64,000 bases of DNA from the NCBI RefSeq assembly GCF_001983165.1, contig NZ_MNPU01000009.1, forward strand, positions 62,001-126,000, written 5' to 3'. The translations under genes were made by a program, and so were the position numbers. A model generated the notes under the pieces. It did no database searches. It was not told where the DNA came from and saw only the letters and a program-made list of their open reading frames with translations. The stretch is from Pseudomonas gessardii (GTDB lineage: Bacteria > Pseudomonadota > Gammaproteobacteria > Pseudomonadales > Pseudomonadaceae). Shown in pieces: positions 35,775-44,309 of this stretch (position 1 is its first letter; every line of letters begins with the position of its first letter).

Positions 35775-36878
35775 ATGAAAAGCACAACCATCCGCCGCTG
35801 GTCCTTCATCCACACCTGGACCAGCCTGATCTGCACCGTGTTCCTGCTGATGCTGGCGCTGACCGGCCTGCCGTTGATCTTTCACCATGAGATCGATCAC
35901 CTGCTGGGCAACGAACCCGAGCTCAAGCAGATGCCAGCCGATACCCCGCAGCTCAACCTTGAGCAACTGGTGGCCAAGGCCCAGGCCCATCGCCCTGGCG
36001 AAGCCATGCAATACCTGGCCTGGGACGAAGACGACAAGAACGGTGTGATTGCGATCATGGCGGCCACCGCCGGCACCGAGCCCAATTCGTCCCACACCTT
36101 CATGCTTGATGCGCGCACCGGCGAAAGCGTGGAGATGCCGTCGGCCAATGGCGGCTTGACGATGTTCCTGCTGCGCCTGCATGTGGATATGTTCGCCGGC
36201 CTGCCGGGCAAGTTGCTGCTGGCCTTGATGGGCGTGCTGTTTGTGCTGGCGATTGTTTCCGGCACGGTGTTGTACCTGCCGTTTATGCGGCGCCTGAAGT
36301 TCGCCACGGTGCGCCAGGACAAGTCCACGCGCCTGCGCTGGCTGGACCTGCATAACCTGATCGGCGTCGTCACCCTGACCTGGGCCCTGGTGGTGGGCGT
36401 TACCGGGGTGATCAGCGCCTGTGCCGACCTGATCATCGCTGCGTGGCGCAATGACAGCCTCACCGCCATGATCGAGCCGTACAAGAACGCCGCGCCGCTG
36501 ACCCTGCGCGCGCCGGCCACCGACCTGCTGAAAATCGCCGAGCAGGCCGCGCCGGGCATGACCCCGGACTTTATTGCCTTCCCGGGTACGCGCTTTTCCA
36601 GCGAACACCACTACGCGGTGTTTATGAAAGGCAGCACGCACCTGACCTCGCACCTGCTGACCCCGGTGCTGATCGATGCCAGCGACCTGCGCGTCACCGC
36701 CGTCGCCGAGCGGCCGTGGTACATGGACGCCATGGGCATGTCCCAGCCCCTGCACTTTGGCGACTACGGCGGCATGCCGATGAAGATCCTCTGGGCGGTG
36801 ATGGATGTGCTGACCATCATTGTGCTGGGCAGCGGTGTGTACCTGTGGCGGGTGCGGCGCAAGGCGGCCAGGCCATGA
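35775..36878 (+). CDS. PepSY-associated transmembrane protein (FoxB-like siderophore reductase)
   Basis: 367 residues. Starts MKSTTIRRWSFIHTWTSLIC with a first membrane helix, then a periplasmic PepSY domain, helices near residues 140-170 and 200-230, a second periplasmic portion and a last helix (VMDVLTIIVLGSGVYLWRV). The conserved RRWSFIHTWTSL and HLHVDMFAGLPG-type histidines are the expected heme sites of inner membrane ferrisiderophore reductases. The position after the receptor suggests it releases iron from the imported siderophore. ATG at 35775 chosen; it overlaps the next small gene by 4 bases. Confidence 0.9.
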   Translation: MKSTTIRRWSFIHTWTSLICTVFLLMLALTGLPLIFHHEIDHLLGNEPELKQMPADTPQLNLEQLVAKAQAHRPGEAMQYLAWDEDDKNGVIAIMAATAGTEPNSSHTFMLDARTGESVEMPSANGGLTMFLLRLHVDMFAGLPGKLLLALMGVLFVLAIVSGTVLYLPFMRRLKFATVRQDKSTRLRWLDLHNLIGVVTLTWALVVGVTGVISACADLIIAAWRNDSLTAMIEPYKNAAPLTLRAPATDLLKIAEQAAPGMTPDFIAFPGTRFSSEHHYAVFMKGSTHLTSHLLTPVLIDASDLRVTAVAERPWYMDAMGMSQPLHFGDYGGMPMKILWAVMDVLTIIVLGSGVYLWRVRRKAARP

Positions 36879-37054
36879 GGCCGCGGCAGTCGAATTTCTG
36901 GAAGGTGTTCGGGGTGCCGCTGGGGATCGGGCTGCTTAGCGCCGCCGGGTTGTTTGCGGCGTTGCTGGGGGATGGGGGTTGGGATTCCCTGAGCTGGATT
37001 GGGCTGGGTGTCCCGGCGGTCATCGGTGTCGGGGGGTTGCTGCGGCGGCCGTGA
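36875..37054 (+). CDS. Small two-helix inner membrane protein of the iron cassette
   Basis: 59 residues: MRPRQSNFWKVFGVPLGIGL, then two hydrophobic segments (about 10-30 and 38-55) and a final LLRRP. The start ATGA overlaps the PepSY stop, indicating co-translation. Similar small proteins follow PepSY reductases in many Pseudomonas and Xanthomonas siderophore loci; function unknown, perhaps a subunit of the reductase. Confidence 0.82.
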   Translation: MRPRQSNFWKVFGVPLGIGLLSAAGLFAALLGDGGWDSLSWIGLGVPAVIGVGGLLRRP

Positions 37055-37065
37055 GGACGCCATCG

Positions 37066-37133
37066 CAGGCAAGCCAGCTCCCACATTTGACGGTGTTCAC
37101 CCATCAAAATGTGGGAGCTGGCTTGCCTGCGAT
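37066..37133. repeat. REPIN (family A) after the iron cassette
   Basis: ATCGCAGGCAAGCCAGCTCC and its mirror surround TTGACGGTGTTCACCCATC, almost the same spacer as at 33080-33155. Confidence 0.92.
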
Positions 37134-37218
37134 CTGGCCCGCAAAAACAACCAAGATCCCCCTCGCCAGCCCCACTACAACTGTCTAGTCTATGGCCGAC
37201 CCTTTCCGAGGATTGCCC

Positions 37219-37848
37219 ATGTTCGCGCCCAGCATGACCTTGTTCCACAACCCCGCTTCGCCGTTTGTCCGCAAAGTCCTGGTGCTGCTCCACGAAACCG
37301 GCCAGCAGGACCGGGTGGCCCTGGAAACCGTGCTGGTCACGCCGGTCAGCCCGGTCACCGCGCTGAACGAGGGCAACCCGGTAGGCAAGATCCCGGCCCT
37401 GCGCCTGGCCGATGGCAATCTGTTGCACGACAGCCGGGTGATCCTCGATTACTTCGACCACCAGCATGTCGGCACCCCGTTGATCCCCCGTGACGGCTCG
37501 GCCCGCTGGCGGCGCCTGACCCTGGCCTCGATGGCCGATGGGATCATGGACGCCGCCGTGTTGGTGCGTTACGAAACCGCCCTGCGCCCGGCGGATAAAC
37601 ACTGGGACAGCTGGCTGCAAGAGCAGCGCAACAAGATCCGCCGCACCCTGGCCGAGTTGGAACAGGACACCATCGCCGAGTTGGCCAGCCATTTCGACAT
37701 CGCCGCGATCAGTGTCGCCTGTGCCTTGGGTTACCTGGACTTGCGCCACCCGGACCTGCGGTGGCGTTCAAGCAACCCCAAGCTGGCCGCCTGGTACGCC
37801 GAGGTCAGCCAGCGGCCTTCGATGCTGGCGACTCAGCCACCGGCCTGA
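37219..37848 (+). CDS. Glutathione S-transferase family protein
   Basis: 209 residues. N-terminal thioredoxin-like domain: TLFHNPASPFVRKVLVLL (the Ser/Cys region of the active site), NPVGKIPALRLADG and the gamma-glutamyl-binding HDSRVILDYFD. The C-terminal helical domain follows. Start at 37219 with GAGG 8 bases upstream; an in-frame ATG at 37234 is possible and one at 37192 has no site. Stand-alone gene; substrate unknown. Confidence 0.9.
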   Translation: MFAPSMTLFHNPASPFVRKVLVLLHETGQQDRVALETVLVTPVSPVTALNEGNPVGKIPALRLADGNLLHDSRVILDYFDHQHVGTPLIPRDGSARWRRLTLASMADGIMDAAVLVRYETALRPADKHWDSWLQEQRNKIRRTLAELEQDTIAELASHFDIAAISVACALGYLDLRHPDLRWRSSNPKLAAWYAEVSQRPSMLATQPPA

Positions 37849-37989
37849 CCGTCGCCCGCCCTGGAGCGAGCGGGCTCACGAAGGTCTTCCCTTTTTCACG
37901 AGCCAGCTCGTGCCGACAGGGGATGGGGAGCAATGTCCGAATCATTGCCAGCAACTCTCCCCTCTCCCGCTGATCCTCCCGCAGCCCGA

Positions 37990-39348
37990 TCATTGCATCA
38001 CCTCCAGCCCGTCAGCCTTGCGTTTGCCCACGCCATACCAGTCCAGTTTGCGCGTCAGCACCATCACCGTGCCCAACAGCCCGAACAGCAACAGCGAGCC
38101 CATCAACAGCGCGTAGTCCTCGGCACTCAACAGCCCGTACAGCAAGCCGTACAACGCCGCCAACCCCGCCGAAAACCCCAGGCCGTGGGCCACGCTGCGC
38201 AGCACATGGCACACATAAAAACCGATCAACAACACACAGGCACTGGCCGAGACCAGGTACGCCAGGGCAAAGCCGATATGCTCGGACAACGACAACAGCA
38301 GCAGGTAGAAAAACGCCAGGGCCACCCCCACCAATGCGTACTGGATCGGGTGCACCGCCAGGCTCTTGAGCACTTCAAACAGGAAGAAACCGGCGAATGT
38401 CAGGGCAATGAACAACAGCGCATATTTGATCGCGCGGTCGCTCTTGAGGTACTGGTCCACCGGGTCGATGAAGTTCACGCCAAAGCTGCGCTCGTTGAAG
38501 TCCTCGCAGCGACTGCCGACCACACAGCCGGACAACGACTCCTCAAGGTTGGTGGAGAAGAACGAGGTCTGCCAGTTGGCGCTAAAGCCCTGGTCGTTGA
38601 TCTCGCGCTGCGCCGGCAGGAAGTTGCCGACAAAGCTGGGATGGGGCCAGTTGGAGGCCAGCTTGACCTTGGTGGTCTTGCCCACCGGCAGTACTTGCAG
38701 TTGTTCGGTGCCTTGCAGGCGCAGGTCGAAGGCAAAATCCAGCGGTGTGGGGTTCTTGCTGTCCTGGGCCGGCAACATCACGTGCACGCCGGCGCCGAGA
38801 AAACTCACCTGGGTGCCCGGGGCAAACTCCAGGCGTTGGCTGCCCAGCTCCAGTTTCAGGGCGTTTTCAATCCCGCGGATGTCGCTGACCCCCACCGCCA
38901 GGAACGCCTGCTCAAACGTGTAATCGGCAAAATCTTCCTTGATGCCCATCTGCGCCGGTAGCACAAAGCGGCCACTGATGCGGTTGTCGGCATGGAACAG
39001 CCGCGCCTGGTAGATCCCCCGGGCCCGCAGTTCGGTTTGCACCTGGCCGTCAAGCTCGAACTGCTCCGGCAGGAAGTACAGGCGGCCCTGTTCTTCGCTG
39101 AGTACTTCATAGCGCTTGTTGAGTTTTTCGTTGAGCTTCCACTCACGCACGGTCTTGCGATACGGCACCACCATCAACGGCCCGCTGACTTGCTGGCTGT
39201 AGCTGGAGCTGCGGGCAATGTCCATCAACACGCCGTCGCGCAGTTCCTGGCGCTCGGTGATGATGCCGTTGATCATCAGCAACGGAATCAGCAATAGCAG
39301 GATCAGCAGCGCGATGGCGCCCAGTTTGAATAGCAGGCTGCGGTTCAT
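37990..39348 (-). CDS. creD: CreD-family inner membrane protein
   Basis: 452 residues. A first helix at about 8-28 (LGAIALLILLLLIPLLMING), a large periplasmic beta-rich part (about 30-310), then six tightly packed helices (about 315-440). This matches CreD/inner membrane protein. In enterobacteria and Pseudomonas creD is the main target of CreBC and affects envelope integrity and beta-lactam response. The start ATG has GGGAGAG 6 bases upstream, and this site lies in a perfect hairpin (39353-39376) that could hide it from ribosomes. Confidence 0.92.
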   Translation of the reverse strand: MNRSLLFKLGAIALLILLLLIPLLMINGIITERQELRDGVLMDIARSSSYSQQVSGPLMVVPYRKTVREWKLNEKLNKRYEVLSEEQGRLYFLPEQFELDGQVQTELRARGIYQARLFHADNRISGRFVLPAQMGIKEDFADYTFEQAFLAVGVSDIRGIENALKLELGSQRLEFAPGTQVSFLGAGVHVMLPAQDSKNPTPLDFAFDLRLQGTEQLQVLPVGKTTKVKLASNWPHPSFVGNFLPAQREINDQGFSANWQTSFFSTNLEESLSGCVVGSRCEDFNERSFGVNFIDPVDQYLKSDRAIKYALLFIALTFAGFFLFEVLKSLAVHPIQYALVGVALAFFYLLLLSLSEHIGFALAYLVSASACVLLIGFYVCHVLRSVAHGLGFSAGLAALYGLLYGLLSAEDYALLMGSLLLFGLLGTVMVLTRKLDWYGVGKRKADGLEVMQ

Positions 39349-39352
39349 GGGT

Positions 39353-39376
39353 CTCTCCCTGTTTTGATGGGGAGAG
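39353..39376 (-). promoter_or_regulatory. Hairpin covering the creD ribosome-binding site
   Basis: On the minus strand CTCTCCC, a 10-base loop, then GGGAGAG: a perfect 7-bp stem (39370-39376 with 39353-39359). The 3' arm is the creD Shine-Dalgarno, 5 bases before the ATG. It lies in the 51-base creC-creD gap and has no T-tract, so translational occlusion or mRNA processing is more likely than termination. Confidence 0.6.
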
Positions 39377-39399
39377 TCTGGCCGGGCCCTGTGGGGGAT

Positions 39400-40839
39400 T
39401 TATGAGGGCAATGTGGAGACTGTGTGGAGATGCAGCACCGCCTCCACGCCCCCCGGCACGTTGCCGATCTGCAATGAGCCGCCGTGCAGCTTCATCACTT
39501 CCTCGACAAAGTTCAGGCCCAGGCCGGTGCTCTTGCGCCCGCTGGTCGGGCGCGGCAGGGAGTAGAAGCGCTCGCTCAGGCGTGGCAGGGCGTATTCGGG
39601 GATCGGCTCGGCCTGGTTGAACAGGCGCACATCCACCGCGTGATGCCGCACCTGGGCGCTAAAACGCAGCGTGCCGCCGGGTGGGGTGAAGTCCAGGGCG
39701 TTCTCCAGCAGATTGCCCAGGGCCTGGCGCAGCAAAAACGGCTCGCCATACAACTTGACGTCGGCCTCGATCAGGCGCTCGACCTGCAACCCGGCCTGCT
39801 CGATCCGCGCGCATTGCGCCTTGAGCACCTCATCGACCAAGGCGGCCAAAGGCACCGGGATTTGCTGCTCCAACCCCTGGCGCTGCTCGACCTGGGCCAG
39901 GTTCAGCAGGCGCTCGATCAACTGCTGCAAACGCGCGCTTTCGCTGGCGATATTACCGACAAACCGCTGCTGCTGGGCCGGGGTCATTTCCCCCTGCAAC
40001 AGCTCCGCCGCGCCGCGAATCGCCGCCAACGGGCTTTTCAATTCATGGGTCAGGGTGTGCACGTAACGCTCGACGTAGGCCTTGCCTTCCAGTTGTGTGC
40101 GCATGTGCTCCACCGCGGTGGACAACTGCGCCAGTTCACCGCCGCGATAGTGTGGCAACTCGGCGCGGCGCCCTTCGCTGACGGCCTGGGCATAGGTGGT
40201 CAGGCGCCGTAGCGCGGCGCTCAACCACCAGGACAACAGTGCCCCCAGCAACAGGCCCAGCGCCACCAGACCGGCGCCATACCACAACAGGCGGCGCTCG
40301 GTACGGTCGACATAGGGCTGCAGCGAGCTGTTGGGCTTGGCCACGGTGACCACACCAATGATCTGCCCGTTATCGCGGATCGGCGCGCCCACGTGCATCA
40401 CCGACGACGCCGGGTCATCGGCCTCGCTGCGGGTCGAACGGGCGCCGTACTCACCGCGCAGGGTCAGGTACACATCGTTCCATTTCGAGTAGTCCTGGCC
40501 CACTGCCGTACCGCTGGAGTCCAGCAATACAACGCCCTTGGCGTCCGTTACATAGATGCGGTGGTTGACCTGATTTTTCGCCAGGCCCCAGATGGTTGCA
40601 CCCGGCTGGCGCTCGCCGTAGGCCTTAAGCACGGTGGGCCAGTGGCTTTGGCCGAGGGTGCCGTTCTTCACGTCATCGCGCAGGATTTCCGCCAGCAGGT
40701 TGGCGGTGTCCACCAGGGTTTCCTCGGTGGACTGACGCACGCCGGGGCGGATTTCCTTCATCACCGTGTTGAGCACAAAGTAGCCGGTGAGGCCGATAAA
40801 CAGCGCATACACCAGGAAAATCCGCAGCCCCAGGCGCAT
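39400..40839 (-). CDS. creC: CreC sensor histidine kinase
   Basis: 479 residues. Two membrane helices (about 5-25 and 180-202) flank a periplasmic sensor domain; then HAMP (WWLSAALRRLTTYAQAVSEG), the H-box THELKSPLAAIRGAAELL near residue 265 with the phosphorylated histidine, and an ATPase domain with N-box NLLENALDFTPPGG and GLGLNFVEEV. It phosphorylates CreB. The start codon overlaps the creB stop by one base. Confidence 0.95.
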   Translation of the reverse strand: MRLGLRIFLVYALFIGLTGYFVLNTVMKEIRPGVRQSTEETLVDTANLLAEILRDDVKNGTLGQSHWPTVLKAYGERQPGATIWGLAKNQVNHRIYVTDAKGVVLLDSSGTAVGQDYSKWNDVYLTLRGEYGARSTRSEADDPASSVMHVGAPIRDNGQIIGVVTVAKPNSSLQPYVDRTERRLLWYGAGLVALGLLLGALLSWWLSAALRRLTTYAQAVSEGRRAELPHYRGGELAQLSTAVEHMRTQLEGKAYVERYVHTLTHELKSPLAAIRGAAELLQGEMTPAQQQRFVGNIASESARLQQLIERLLNLAQVEQRQGLEQQIPVPLAALVDEVLKAQCARIEQAGLQVERLIEADVKLYGEPFLLRQALGNLLENALDFTPPGGTLRFSAQVRHHAVDVRLFNQAEPIPEYALPRLSERFYSLPRPTSGRKSTGLGLNFVEEVMKLHGGSLQIGNVPGGVEAVLHLHTVSTLPS

Positions 40840-41516
40840 CAGGCGTGGCTCGGGCTGTAGCTGTAGCCCAGGCCGCGATGGGTCTGGATCGGCTCGGCCT
40901 CGGCGGCCACGCCACGCAACTTGCTGCGCAGGCTTTTGATATGGCTGTCGATATTGCGCTCGTAGCCGGCATCGGCGGCCACGCCGACGGCATCCAGCAG
41001 TTGCTCGCGGCTGAACACCCGTTCGGGCTGCTCCAGCAGGCAGTTGAGCAGGCGGAATTCATGGCGGGTCAGGCCCAGTGGCTGGCCACGATACTGGATC
41101 TGCACCCGCTCGTGATCCACCTGGAACAGCCCGCCGCTGGCCGGCGCTGCCACCGGTGCCACGCGCTTGAGGATCGCCTTGACCCGCGCCGCCACTTCCC
41201 GTGGGCTGAAGGGCTTGACCACATAGTCGTCGGCGCCGATTTCCAGGCCCACCACCCGGTCGATCTCGCCGTCGCGGGCACTGAGGAACATCACCGGTAC
41301 TTCGCTGAAGCGGCGCAGTTGCTTGCAGGTTTCAAAGCCGCTGATGTCCGGCAGGCCGATATCGAGGATCAGCAAGTCCGCCGGGGTTTGCCGTTGATGC
41401 TCCAGGGCAGACTGGCCGAGGGTCAGCCAGGTGGTGGTGAAACCCTCGCCCTGCAGGGCAAAAATCAGGGTATCGGCTATGGCCGCTTCGTCTTCGACAA
41501 TCAGGATATGGGGCAT
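40839..41516 (-). CDS. creB: CreB response regulator (OmpR/PhoB type)
   Basis: 225 residues: receiver domain with ILIVEDEAAIADTL, phospho-Asp in LLILDIGLPDI near residue 52 and KPFSPREV lysine near residue 102; then a winged-helix DNA-binding domain (GLTRHEFRLLNCLLEQPERVFSREQLLDAVG). First of creB-creC-creD on this strand. I could not find a convincing pair of TTCAC repeats (the known CreB tag) upstream of creB or creD. Confidence 0.95.
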   Translation of the reverse strand: MPHILIVEDEAAIADTLIFALQGEGFTTTWLTLGQSALEHQRQTPADLLILDIGLPDISGFETCKQLRRFSEVPVMFLSARDGEIDRVVGLEIGADDYVVKPFSPREVAARVKAILKRVAPVAAPASGGLFQVDHERVQIQYRGQPLGLTRHEFRLLNCLLEQPERVFSREQLLDAVGVAADAGYERNIDSHIKSLRSKLRGVAAEAEPIQTHRGLGYSYSPSHA

Positions 41517-41574
41517 GGCGTCCGAGCACAGGGAGCTAAAGGTGAACGGTGCCCCATGCCTGGTGCGGCGTCAA

Positions 41575-42075
41575 TCAGCAGCCAGGCTTGTCGGCGGTAT
41601 AGCGGCGGGCCGGGTTCACTGCGGCGCCGAACTCGCGTAGGGCCTTGGCGCCGATCAGCAGCGGGTAGTTGAAGCTGCTGCGGTCGGTCAGGTTGACCTC
41701 CACCGTGCGCTTGACCTTGCCCAGGCACATTTCCAGCTCTACCACCGGGCGCTTGGCCACGCTGGTGTCTTCCTTGTCTTCGTCTTCGTCGGCGCGGTTC
41801 TTGATCTTGCTGATGCGCGCCACTTTGTGTTCGTAGACCTTGTTACTCATATCCTTGCCGCTGAGGCGAAAGCGCACCCAGTCCTCGCCATCACGGGTAA
41901 AGGTTTCGATATCACGCGCCGACAGCGAAGCGGTCAGCGCGCCGGTGTCCATCTTGGCCTTGAAGGTCTCGCCGATTTCCGGCAACTGAATATATTCGTA
42001 GCGCCCGTACAGGGTCGGCTCGGCGGCCATCACCGGCAGGGCAATAAGGGCTGACAGGGCAAGGAGATATTTCAC
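41575..42075 (-). CDS. Secreted retropepsin-like protein (PF05618, formerly ATP-dependent zinc protease)
   Basis: 166 residues from a GTG with AAGGAA 9 bases upstream. A signal peptide (about 1-17, KYLLALSALIALPVMA) precedes the domain. The aspartic-protease-like motif MDTGALTAS (Asp at residue 43) and the second conserved LLIGAKALREFG fit the PF05618 family, whose name as zinc protease is not supported by a zinc motif here. A charged insert ADEDEDKEDTS lies mid-protein. It should be periplasmic; substrate unknown. It precedes creB on the same strand, 58 bases away. Confidence 0.85.
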   Translation of the reverse strand: MKYLLALSALIALPVMAAEPTLYGRYEYIQLPEIGETFKAKMDTGALTASLSARDIETFTRDGEDWVRFRLSGKDMSNKVYEHKVARISKIKNRADEDEDKEDTSVAKRPVVELEMCLGKVKRTVEVNLTDRSSFNYPLLIGAKALREFGAAVNPARRYTADKPGC

Positions 42076-42250
42076 TTAGGGGGATTCCTTGAAGTAAGTA
42101 GGCCAATACTAGACTGCAAATACAGCCCGAAGTTGGATCATGCCCCAGCCTACGCAACACAACGTGAAACATTCGTCAGGTGAATTGCGATTTGGCCTCT
42201 AGACTCAAGCTGCTTATCATGGCCCGTCCACCCGCTTGCAAGAGTTCCTT

Positions 42251-43129
42251 ATGCGCCGCCTGCTCACCGGCTGTTTTGTCACACTGCTGCTGTTACTCAA
42301 CACGCTGATCCTGATCGGCCCCCTGATGGTCTTCGCCCTGCTCAAGCTGGTGGCGCCCGGACGCTCACGCGATTACGCCTCCTGGGCCGTGATGTGGATT
42401 GCCGAGACCTGGGCCGAGCTCGACAAGCTGATCTTTGCCCTGTGCATCCCCACCCAATGGGATATTCGCGGCGACACCGGGTTGCGGGTCGATACCTCGT
42501 ACCTGGTGATCAGCAACCATCAATCCTGGGTGGATATCCCGGCGCTGATCCAGACCCTCAACCGGCGCACGCCGTTCTTCAAGTTCTTCCTGAAAAAGGA
42601 ACTGATCTGGGTGCCGTTCCTGGGCCTGGCCTGGTGGGCCCTGGATTACCCGTTCATGAAGCGCTACAGCAAGGCATTCCTGGCCAGGCACCCGGAACTG
42701 GCGGGCCAGGACCTGAAGATCACCAAACAGGCCTGCGAGTTGTTCAAGCGCCAGCCGGTGACGGTGGTCAACTACCTGGAAGGCACACGCTTTACCGAGG
42801 CCAAGCGGGCCCAGCAGCAATCACCCTTCACCCACCTGCTCAAGCCCAAGGCCGGTGGCGTGGCGTTTGTACTGGCAGCGATGGGCGAACAACTGGATGC
42901 GATCCTCGACGTGACCGTGGTGTATCCACAGGAGAAGACTCCAGGGTTCTGGGATTTGATCAGTGGCGCGGTGCCCCGGGTGATTGTCGATATCCGCACC
43001 CGCGAGCTGGATCCTGCATTGTGGCAGGGGGATTACGAGAAGGACCCGGCGTTTCGCCAGAGCATCCAGAGCTGGGTCAACCAGCTCTGGATGGAGAAGG
43101 ATGCGCGCATTGATGAGCTCATCCGCTGA
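42251..43129 (+). CDS. PlsC-type acyltransferase (YihG-like)
   Basis: 292 residues. An N-terminal membrane helix (about 5-30) precedes a PlsC domain with the HX4D catalytic motif in NHQSWVDIPAL near residue 92 and the phosphate-binding NYLEGTRFTEAKR near residue 172. It acylates lysophosphatidic acid or a related acceptor. The E. coli homologue YihG prefers certain chain lengths and influences phospholipid composition. ATG at 42251 chosen over a TTG upstream. Confidence 0.9.
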   Translation: MRRLLTGCFVTLLLLLNTLILIGPLMVFALLKLVAPGRSRDYASWAVMWIAETWAELDKLIFALCIPTQWDIRGDTGLRVDTSYLVISNHQSWVDIPALIQTLNRRTPFFKFFLKKELIWVPFLGLAWWALDYPFMKRYSKAFLARHPELAGQDLKITKQACELFKRQPVTVVNYLEGTRFTEAKRAQQQSPFTHLLKPKAGGVAFVLAAMGEQLDAILDVTVVYPQEKTPGFWDLISGAVPRVIVDIRTRELDPALWQGDYEKDPAFRQSIQSWVNQLWMEKDARIDELIR

Positions 43130-43168
43130 CTCGCCGCCGCCAGGGCCAGGCCTGGCGAGCTCACGTAC

Positions 43169-43417
43169 TTAAAACGAGATCGAAGCACTGTTGCCTGCGC
43201 TGAAACTGACATCGCCGACGCCAGCAGAGGCCTGCACACCGCCGGAGGCGCTACCCGTCTCGGCTTCAGGTTTTTTGCCGCCTGCCATTTCGGAATAAGT
43301 CATGAACTTCATACCGGTGGCCTTCTCAGCCTCCTCCTTGGTCATTTTGCTGTCGGCACCCTCGCGTTGCCAAAATGCTGGGTTTAAATTGCGCGATGAT
43401 ATTGTTGAATCGCTCAT
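43169..43417 (-). CDS. Unrecognised 82-residue protein
   Basis: Not recognised. It begins MSDSTISSRNLNPAFWQREG with GGAG 8 bases upstream of the ATG, continues with a charged helix (SKMTKEEAEKATGMKFMTYSEMAGG) and ends in a low-complexity Gly/Ser/Ala tail (TGSASGGVQASAGVGDVSFSAGNSASISF). No signal peptide. Convergent with the acyltransferase gene, 40 bases away. The start rests on a good ribosome site, so it is probably real. Confidence 0.6.
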   Translation of the reverse strand: MSDSTISSRNLNPAFWQREGADSKMTKEEAEKATGMKFMTYSEMAGGKKPEAETGSASGGVQASAGVGDVSFSAGNSASISF

Positions 43418-43557
43418 TGAAAGATCTCCATAAAGGGAATAACACCCATCCTGGCGTGCCCTCACGGGAGCTGGAGAGCGCTGGGTTCCAGGCGGGTATT
43501 GATCAGTGGCTCGGACCAACCAATCAGTTCCCTGCCCCCCTCACACCCACGTATCTC

Positions 43558-44127
43558 TCAGCTCCCAGCCCCCCAGATGCCAGCAAGCTTGCCCAGTACA
43601 GAAGTGTTGGCCCCCTGCCCGCCCAAGTACTGCAGGATCACCGGGGCAAACTGGCCGATCATGCCGCTGTCCATGCCCAGGGCGCTGAAGGCGGTGTTCA
43701 GGTCGTTGGTGTCCTTGACGTTGCCCAGCACGCTGTCCAGGCCACTGGTCTTGCTGCCACCGTTCTGGCCGAGCAGGCCGCTCAGGGCGCCGAGGCTGCC
43801 TAATGCGTTGTTGCCCGACAGCTTGTCCAGGCCCGGTACGCTTTTGCCCAACTGCGAATAATCAGTGCTGCTGAGTTGGTTCTTGGCCAGGCCCAGCATC
43901 GCACCGGTACCGCCGATGGCCTGCTCGGGAGTGACATTCAACTGCTTGGTCAGTGCCCCCAGCAAGCCGGCGGTTTGTGAGCTCGGCGCCGCGGCGGCGG
44001 CCTTGTTGGTGCCCTGGGCGCCGGAAACGGCGTTGGCCACATCGCCCAGGCTGAAACCTGCTGCAAATACCGGGCTGGCCGCCACGCTCAGGAGGCAGGA
44101 CAGGGCAAAACCGCGTGAAATCTTCAT
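43558..44127 (-). CDS. DUF2780-like secreted protein
   Basis: 189 residues with a signal peptide MKISRGFALSCLLSVAASPV...FA. The mature protein is rich in Gly, Leu, Asn and Ser with the repeated idea LLGALTKQLNVTPEQAIGGTGAML and GMDSGMIGQFAPVILQYLGG, features of the DUF2780 (VcgC/VcgE) family. GAGG lies 8 bases before the ATG at 44127. Function unknown; likely periplasmic. Divergent from the RskA-like gene. Confidence 0.82.
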   Translation of the reverse strand: MKISRGFALSCLLSVAASPVFAAGFSLGDVANAVSGAQGTNKAAAAAPSSQTAGLLGALTKQLNVTPEQAIGGTGAMLGLAKNQLSSTDYSQLGKSVPGLDKLSGNNALGSLGALSGLLGQNGGSKTSGLDSVLGNVKDTNDLNTAFSALGMDSGMIGQFAPVILQYLGGQGANTSVLGKLAGIWGAGS

Positions 44128-44309
44128 CGAGATAACCTCGTAGGTGTAGGAGCTAAAGCAGCCGTTTGACTGAGCATCCAGCCGCTTGTTCCACGTCACA
44201 GATTTGTTCAGGAAAGCCCCGAAAGCCCACACCATCAAACTGCCACTAGGAACCCATCGCCCGCCACAGGGTCAATCAACACACTACAAAACTTGTCAGG
44301 AAGAGCCTT

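Noticed and set aside
37895..37911. Terminator between GST and creD
   Set aside because: CACGAGC-CA-GCTCGTG is a palindrome but the T-run precedes it on the plus strand and becomes an A-run after it on the minus strand, so it fits neither direction.
40839..41574. CreB tag (paired TTCAC) upstream of the cre genes
   Set aside because: Only an isolated GTGAA is seen near 41542 with no properly spaced partner.
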